This document shows, in pieces, positions 5,696-8,985 of a DNA stretch of 8,985 nt (positions within the stretch are counted from its first letter, which is position 1; every line of letters starts with the position of its first letter). The notes beneath the pieces were generated by a model, which was given only the letters and a program-made list of their open reading frames with translations, had not been told where the DNA came from and searched no databases. The DNA is from an uncultured Oscillospiraceae bacterium. Its GTDB lineage: Bacteria > Bacillota_A > Clostridia > Oscillospirales > Oscillospiraceae. A program made the position numbers and the translations under genes. The DNA lies in contig CAAEOU010000072.1 in assembly GCA_900757695.1 (NCBI GenBank), forward strand, positions 1 through 8,985. The letters run 5' to 3'.

Positions 5696-6139
5696 TTACG
5701 CAAACTCTTTGATCATCTGTCCGTATTCCAGCACCGAAAAACCAAGTCTTCGGTAGAGGGCTGCCCCCCGCAGGTTGTCCGGCTCATATTCCAGCCGGAA
5801 GCGCTTTACCTCCGTGGTCCTGTGCTCCTCCAAATAGCGGAAGAATGCCGTGCCGAGTCCCCGGCTCTGAAATTCCGGCAAAATATAGATCTCCTCGATC
5901 CAGATCACAATACCGCCAGCCTCCTGTGAAAAGCTCTTAGCCAGCAGCGCATAGCCGGCAGTCTTTCCGTCCTGCTCTATGATATAGCCTTCGGCATAGG
6001 GAGAGCCCGCCATCAGCACATCAAAGGTACGCTGAAAATACGCATCCGGTACCGGATGCAGCACCGCATCCGAATCATAAAATGCCCGGCACATGGCAAG
6101 GTATGCCTCCCGATCTGCCGGTTCCATGGGGCGAATCAT
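5696..6139 (-). CDS. GNAT family N-acetyltransferase, substrate unknown
   Basis: This protein probably moves the acetyl group of acetyl-CoA to an amine; nothing shows which. The 147 residues match a single GNAT domain. After MIRPMEPADREAYLAMCRAFY comes the strand GYIIEQDGKTAGYALL, then the acetyl-CoA pyrophosphate loop LPEFQSRGLGTAFF (Q/RxxGxG/A motif), and the C-terminal NLRGAALYRRLGFSVLEYGQMIKEF typical of the fold. The start at 6139 has GGAGGA inside the end of rpiB, which stops seven bases upstream, so the two are co-translated. It is the last gene of its operon, followed at once by a strong terminator. Family is secure; role unknown. Confidence 0.9.
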   Translation of the reverse strand: MIRPMEPADREAYLAMCRAFYDSDAVLHPVPDAYFQRTFDVLMAGSPYAEGYIIEQDGKTAGYALLAKSFSQEAGGIVIWIEEIYILPEFQSRGLGTAFFRYLEEHRTTEVKRFRLEYEPDNLRGAALYRRLGFSVLEYGQMIKEFA

Positions 6140-6145
6140 TGTGCT

Positions 6146-6580
6146 TCAGTCCTCCAGTGCCATAATTTTATCGATTCTGCGCTGGTGACGGCCACCTTCA
6201 AACTCCGTGGTCAGCCAGACATCTACGATCTCCAGTGCAAGATTCTGCCCAATGATACCGGCGCCCATGGCCAGCATATTGGTATTGTTGTGGCGCCGGG
6301 TCAGGGAAGCCGACAGGGGATCCGAGCACAGTCCGCAGCGAATGCCCTTTACCTTATTGGCCACGATCGACACGCCGATGCCGGTGGTGCAGATCACGAT
6401 TCCCTTCTCGCACTCCCCGGCTGCTACAGCCTTTGCCGCAGGCCCCGCATAATCGGGATAGTCACAGCTATCGAGGCTGTTTGTGCCAAAGTCCTTGACC
6501 TCATAGCCCTTTTCCAGCAGGTGCGCCTTGACCGCTTCCTTCAGCTGATATCCGCCGTGGTCACATGCAATTGCAATCAT
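6146..6580 (-). CDS. rpiB: Ribose-5-phosphate isomerase B
   Basis: RpiB interconverts ribose 5-phosphate and ribulose 5-phosphate in the pentose phosphate pathway. The 144 residues are the normal length. It starts MIAIACDHGGYQLKEAV (H9), then CDYPDYA (39-45), the phosphate-binding ICTTGIGVSIVANK (63-76) with the likely catalytic C64, RRHNNTNMLAMG (95-106) with H97, and GRHQRR near the end. The usual CGTGIG reads CTTGIG here, one change next to the catalytic Cys. The LacA/LacB subunits of galactose 6-phosphate isomerase are relatives, but a lone gene with these motifs points to RpiB. The start at 6580 has AAGGAG right after the PHP gene stop. Confidence 0.93.
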   Translation of the reverse strand: MIAIACDHGGYQLKEAVKAHLLEKGYEVKDFGTNSLDSCDYPDYAGPAAKAVAAGECEKGIVICTTGIGVSIVANKVKGIRCGLCSDPLSASLTRRHNNTNMLAMGAGIIGQNLALEIVDVWLTTEFEGGRHQRRIDKIMALED

Positions 6581-6595
6581 GATGATTTCTCCTTT

Positions 6596-7396
6596 TTATA
6601 TCCGCTTTTGCAGCGGTTTTCTGTTTTTATACTGTGTAATATAGGAAAATCCGCACTGCCGCAGCAGCTCCGTTCCCTGCTCCAGTCCCTGCGCCGCATG
6701 CTCCGGCACATGGGCATCTGAACCGATGGTGATCAGCTCTCCGCCCAAATCCCGGTATCGCCGGAGTATATATTCCGGCGGGTGCGGTTCCTTCTGGGGG
6801 CCAAGATACCCGGAGGTATTGAGTTCCAATGCCTTGCCCCGCTGCACCAGCGTTTTCAATATTTCCTGCACCAGATCGTCAAAGGGCCGGAAGTCAATTG
6901 GAAATCCCGCCTTATCCCGCATATAGCGGAGCGGATAGGTCAGGTGGGCAAGGGAGTCAAAATAATCCGTTTGGGAGAGCTTCAGCAGACACTGGAGGTA
7001 TTCCTCCGCCAGCCGAAGGCACTGCGCTCTGGATGTATATTCGATCCAGTAATAGTCCATCCCCTGGGGAGTGTTATGCATAGAGCCCAGCACAAAATCG
7101 ATCCCCGGCTCCGACAGCACCCGCTGGGCTGCCTCCGGCCGCAGAATGGCCTCCCCCAGCTCCACACCCCGGCAGATCTCCATATCCGGGAACGCCGCTC
7201 TGGCTGCCGCCAGCTCCTGATCCTCCGCCGCCCAGTCAAAGCTGTCGTCCGGCTGACCCTTTTCATCGACGAGATCACAGTGATCCGTCAGACAGAGGGC
7301 CCCGACCCCAGCCGCTGCCGCCGCCCGGCACATCTCTGTCAGCGGGTGGTCTGCGTCAAAGGAGCAGCAGCTGTGCAGGTGATAATTCACCAGCAT
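6596..7396 (-). CDS. PHP-domain phosphatase, HisJ-type histidinol-phosphatase family
   Basis: This 266-residue protein has the metal-ligand set of PHP phosphatases: HxH in NYHLHSCCSFD (H6, H8), LCLTDHCDL (H39), GVELGEA (E79), GSMHN (H107), LAHLTYPLRYM (H151), ELNTS (E191) and TIGSDAH (D227, H229). Length and the closing YKNRKP fit the HisJ/HisK family, which turns histidinol phosphate into histidinol in histidine synthesis. No other his gene is in view, so the substrate could be another sugar or alcohol phosphate. The start at 7396 is chosen because GGAAGG precedes it at the end of gpsA, four bases after that stop. An in-frame ATG at 7423 lies inside gpsA and has no family similarity before HLHS. 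Confidence 0.88.
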   Translation of the reverse strand: MLVNYHLHSCCSFDADHPLTEMCRAAAAAGVGALCLTDHCDLVDEKGQPDDSFDWAAEDQELAAARAAFPDMEICRGVELGEAILRPEAAQRVLSEPGIDFVLGSMHNTPQGMDYYWIEYTSRAQCLRLAEEYLQCLLKLSQTDYFDSLAHLTYPLRYMRDKAGFPIDFRPFDDLVQEILKTLVQRGKALELNTSGYLGPQKEPHPPEYILRRYRDLGGELITIGSDAHVPEHAAQGLEQGTELLRQCGFSYITQYKNRKPLQKRI

Positions 7397-7400
7397 TGTC

Positions 7401-8402
7401 TCAGCCTTCCAGCCAGATCTCATCGATCTCGTGGCGCTTCTGACGGCGCATCAGGCCGCCAATGGCCTCCTGTACGTTTCCGTCGCCGTAGAGCACCTGA
7501 TAGGCCGCATCCGCAATGGGCATTTCAATGCCGTATTTCTCCGCCAGCTGATGGGCAGAGGCAGTGGCATAGTAGCCCTCTACCACAGCGCCCACCTTTT
7601 CCATGGCCTCCTTGGCCTTGAGGCCCTGACCGATATAGATGCCGCAGCGGTGATTTCTCGAATGCATGGAGCAGCAGGTAACGATCAGGTCGCCAACGCC
7701 GGAAAGCCCTGCAAAGGTCTCCTGCTTGGCTCCCAGCGCCACGCCCAGCCGGGCAGACTCCGTCAGGCCCCGGGTCATCATCAGCGCCTTGGTGTTGTCA
7801 CCGCAGCCGGCCCCTTCCAGGACCCCTGCAATCAGTGCATAGATATTCTTCAGAGCCGCCCCCAGCTCCACGCCTACGATATCACCGCTGGCATAGACCC
7901 GGAACACGTCAGACATAAAGGCATCCTGCACCATGTCCACTACGCTGTGATCCTCACAGGCCACCACACAGCCTGTGGGTACGCCCCGGCCTACCTCTTC
8001 CGCATGGGTTGGCCCCGAGAGCACCGCCACGGTAGCACCGGTAACCTCCTTCAGGATCTGGCTCATGCGCCTGGAGGTATCCCGCTCGATGCCCTTGGTG
8101 ACGGACACGATCACGGAATGCTCCGTAAGGTAGGGGGCCATGGCCTCTGCGGTAGACCGCACCGCAAAGGACGGAACCGCCGATACCACAAAATCCGCAT
8201 CCTTTACCGCCGAAATATCTGTGGTCAGTGCGATCTCTTCCGGCACCGCAACGCCCTTCAGCAGGGCATTTTCGTGGTATTCCCGGATATGATCTACCTC
8301 AGCCTGAGAAAAAGACCAGACTGTGACCTGATGTCCATTGTTATGGAGCAGGATTGCCAGAGCCGTGCCCCAGCCGCCGCTGCCCACTACTGTAATCTTC
8401 AT
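7401..8402 (-). CDS. gpsA: Glycerol-3-phosphate dehydrogenase [NAD(P)+]
   Basis: GpsA reduces dihydroxyacetone phosphate to sn-glycerol 3-phosphate, the backbone for phospholipids. The 333 residues match the family. It begins with the nucleotide fold KITVVGSGGWGTALAILL. It continues with SVTKGIE (K103), LSGPTHAEEVGRGVPTG (128-144), GAALKNIYALIAG with the catalytic K185, GDNTKALMMTRGLTE (201-215) and LSGVGDLIVTCCSMHSRNHRCG (233-254). The start at 8402 has GGAGG about eight bases upstream, and plsY stops 14 bases before it. PlsY next door uses its product after acyl transfer, so the pair supplies lysophosphatidate. Confidence 0.97.
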   Translation of the reverse strand: MKITVVGSGGWGTALAILLHNNGHQVTVWSFSQAEVDHIREYHENALLKGVAVPEEIALTTDISAVKDADFVVSAVPSFAVRSTAEAMAPYLTEHSVIVSVTKGIERDTSRRMSQILKEVTGATVAVLSGPTHAEEVGRGVPTGCVVACEDHSVVDMVQDAFMSDVFRVYASGDIVGVELGAALKNIYALIAGVLEGAGCGDNTKALMMTRGLTESARLGVALGAKQETFAGLSGVGDLIVTCCSMHSRNHRCGIYIGQGLKAKEAMEKVGAVVEGYYATASAHQLAEKYGIEMPIADAAYQVLYGDGNVQEAIGGLMRRQKRHEIDEIWLEG

Positions 8403-8416
8403 AATGGAAACCTCCG

Positions 8417-8985
8417 TTACTTGGCTTTTTTATGGAGTGAAAATTTGTTTTCCGTCCCCTGCATCAGGCGCTGAATATTGCCCCGATGCTGGAAGACGAT
8501 CAATGCGCCCACACAGAACGCAAAAAACAGGCACACGGGATCCCGATACAGTACCCACGCCATGATTGGGAACAGGATTCCTGTGGAAATCGAGCCCACC
8601 GAGACATACTTTGTAATCGCCGTCAGCAGCAGGAAGGAGCCCCATACCACTACAGCGACCTTCCAGGAGATCATAATGGCGATGATGCCGCCGGACATAA
8701 TGCCCTTTCCGCCCCGGAACCCGAACATACAGGGAAACATATGCCCAAGCTCACAGAACAGGCCCGCAATATACTTGGCCCGCAGAGGCGTTACAACATC
8801 CACGCCGCCCCGTACCATCAGCCGTGCTCCCAGCATGCCCAGCAGTACGCCGAACACCGCCTTGAGCACATCGGCCAGAATCACCAGCAGCGTCAGCTTT
8901 CCGCCGAACACCCGGTTGAAGTTCGTCAGTCCCGCATTGCCGCTGCCATGGGTGCGAATGTCATCCCGGAGGATATATTTGCTCA
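8417..8985 (-). CDS. plsY: Acyl-phosphate:glycerol-3-phosphate acyltransferase PlsY (5' end outside window)
   Basis: PlsY moves a fatty acyl group from acyl phosphate to glycerol 3-phosphate in the membrane, the first step of phosphatidic acid synthesis in most Firmicutes. Visible are 188 codons in frame up to the edge, so only the first residues are missing. Motifs are RTHGSGNAGLTNFNRVFGG (glycerol phosphate binding), HMFPCMFGFRGGKGIMSGG (acyl phosphate site), SVGSISTGILFP, and HRGNIQRLMQGTENKF at the C-terminus. Hydrophobic helices lie between them. A GTG at 8911 is in frame but falls after the GSGNAGLTN motif, so it is not the start. It is followed by gpsA in the common plsY-gpsA order. 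Confidence 0.96.
   Translation of the reverse strand, partial: SKYILRDDIRTHGSGNAGLTNFNRVFGGKLTLLVILADVLKAVFGVLLGMLGARLMVRGGVDVVTPLRAKYIAGLFCELGHMFPCMFGFRGGKGIMSGGIIAIMISWKVAVVVWGSFLLLTAITKYVSVGSISTGILFPIMAWVLYRDPVCLFFAFCVGALIVFQHRGNIQRLMQGTENKFSLHKKAK

Noticed and set aside
6599..6617. Small hairpin CCGCT/AGCGG at the end of the PHP gene as a terminator
   Set aside because: On the transcribed strand it is followed by ATATAAAAAGGAG, an A-rich tract and the rpiB ribosome site, not a T tract.
7397..7423. Earlier ATG for the PHP phosphatase
   Set aside because: It lies within gpsA, and the family N-terminus and best ribosome site fit the ATG at 7396.

Overview
The window looks like chromosomal DNA from a GC-rich Clostridia-type Firmicute, possibly a gut Oscillospirales or Lachnospirales relative. 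The evidence is strong AGGAGG-type ribosome binding sites before most genes, a plsY-gpsA pair, a DUF3842 protein and tightly packed overlapping genes. Species cannot be fixed from this sequence. Every supported gene lies on the minus strand, so transcription runs from high to low coordinates. No tRNA, rRNA, CRISPR array, insertion sequence or phage gene was seen.

Right-hand unit (about 8985 to 5696): plsY (its 5' end lies beyond the window), gpsA, a HisJ-like PHP phosphatase, rpiB and a GNAT acetyltransferase follow each other with gaps of 4 to 15 bases. This is a housekeeping operon for phospholipid precursors and sugar phosphates. It ends at a very strong hairpin (5655-5691), with a second terminator-like hairpin at 5587-5603.

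Intergenic control region (5398-5695): about 300 AT-rich bases hold the terminators, inverted repeats, a 12-base perfect palindrome and a TTGCAA-17-TATAAT promoter candidate just before the next gene.

Left-hand unit (5397 to 1, running off the window): a DUF3842 protein, a 146-base structured leader, nikMN (fused CbiM/NikM plus NikN/PDGLE), cbiQ/nikQ, cbiO/nikO, larE, larB and larC (3' end beyond the window). The ECF transporter very probably imports nickel. LarB, LarE and LarC make the nickel-pincer nucleotide (NPN) cofactor from nicotinic acid adenine dinucleotide: LarB carboxylates and hydrolyses, LarE inserts sulfur, LarC inserts nickel. The unit is therefore a nickel uptake and cofactor assembly operon. 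No larA (lactate racemase) or other NPN-using enzyme is visible.

The most interesting points are the uncharacterised DUF3842 protein at the head of this operon, the terminator-like leader placed after it and before the transporter, the very His-rich insertion in LarC, and the unknown client enzyme of the cofactor.
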